Source of the DNA: a virus
IMG/VR virus record: IMGVR_UViG_3300036790_000419
Location: 84,914-148,913 of that record
Length of the DNA stretch: 64,000 bases
Direction: 5' to 3' (one strand)
Below, piece by piece: positions 63,897 to 64,000 of this stretch. The number at the start of each line of letters is the position of its first letter. Position 1 is the first letter of the stretch. A model generated the notes under the pieces. It was not told where the DNA came from. It saw only the letters and a program-made list of their open reading frames with translations, and searched no databases. The position numbers and the translations under genes were made by a program.

Positions 63897-64000
63897 ATGG
63901 CGGACAGGCTGAGGCCGAGTGCCGCGCGGCTGACCCCGGCCGCGCTGACTCTGCTGGCCAGGCAGAGCGCGTCCACCGCGCGCGCCGCGCGGTCGCAGGG
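63897..64000 (+). CDS. start of a regulated gene, truncated by the window
   Basis: ATG with GAGGAGG upstream. The visible 34 residues are basic and Ala-rich (ADRLRPSAARLTPAALTLLA). The family cannot be judged. Confidence 0.55.
   Translation, partial: MADRLRPSAARLTPAALTLLARQSASTARAARSQ

Noticed and set aside
1-64000. CRISPR arrays, rRNA genes, insertion sequences, integrase
   Set aside because: No regularly spaced direct repeats with unique spacers, no rRNA-like blocks, no transposase or recombinase motifs were seen.

Overview
The window reads as part of the genome of a large siphovirus-type phage, or a phage-plasmid, of a very GC-rich actinomycete such as Streptomyces or a relative. The grounds are the strongly GC-biased codons, many GTG starts, TTGAC/TANNNT promoters, a DUF397 protein, a KorSA-like GntR regulator, a DUF2637 protein, an FtsK/TraB-like ATPase, and a nearly complete siphophage virion gene set in the usual order. 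No integrase, DNA polymerase or lysogeny repressor is visible here, so the lifestyle is inferred.

Layout. 1-3142: end of a truncated gene, a small membrane protein, the large terminase and two small genes. 3139-3426: a promoter, two tiny reading frames and an intrinsic terminator. 3445-8348: an array of 33 tRNA genes that between them decode all 20 amino acids, interrupted by two tiny protein genes and many hairpins. Nine of these tRNAs carry C instead of the near-universal U33. At two places the 3' half of a tRNA lies before its own 5' half, a circularly permuted order. 8349-9565: a secreted protein of unknown role. 9638-26852: portal, MuF-like protein, protease/scaffold, decoration protein, major capsid, fibre-like protein and head-tail joining genes. 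26925-29164: a glycosyltransferase and zinc-binding or GIY-YIG-like small proteins. 29171-32365: three putative cell-wall or cysteine-peptidase-like enzymes and two membrane proteins, probably for lysis or wall penetration. 32426-53394: tail tube, frameshifted tail-assembly chaperones, a giant tape measure of about 2,860 residues with a tail lysozyme domain, Dit, and tail-tip proteins. 53398-55250: a minus-strand pair encoding a DivIVA-domain protein and a flavohaemoglobin. 55330-58105: small phage genes and an HNH nuclease. 58183-62481: a plasmid-like transfer and control module (GntR repressor, HTH protein, DUF2637 protein, FtsK/TraB ATPase, winged helix). 62482-64000: direct repeats, a small membrane protein, a GIY-YIG nuclease behind a possible attenuator, and the start of a regulated gene.

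Two signals run through the whole window. First, a 17-base sequence, consensus CCGATTARNCSGGCRTG, sits at many gene starts. Its last three bases are the start codon in at least twelve genes, which then lack a Shine-Dalgarno sequence. In four other places the same block stands 30-105 bases upstream of a gene. This fits a transcription start element giving leaderless mRNAs, or a start-associated sequence like that of cluster K mycobacteriophages. Second, mobile nucleases of at least four families (endonuclease VII-like, AP2-domain, HNH, GIY-YIG) are scattered between structural genes. One HNH gene has an in-frame TGA exactly where a conserved Trp is expected.

All calls are made by eye from the sequence. 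Family names rest on recognised motifs, not on database searches.
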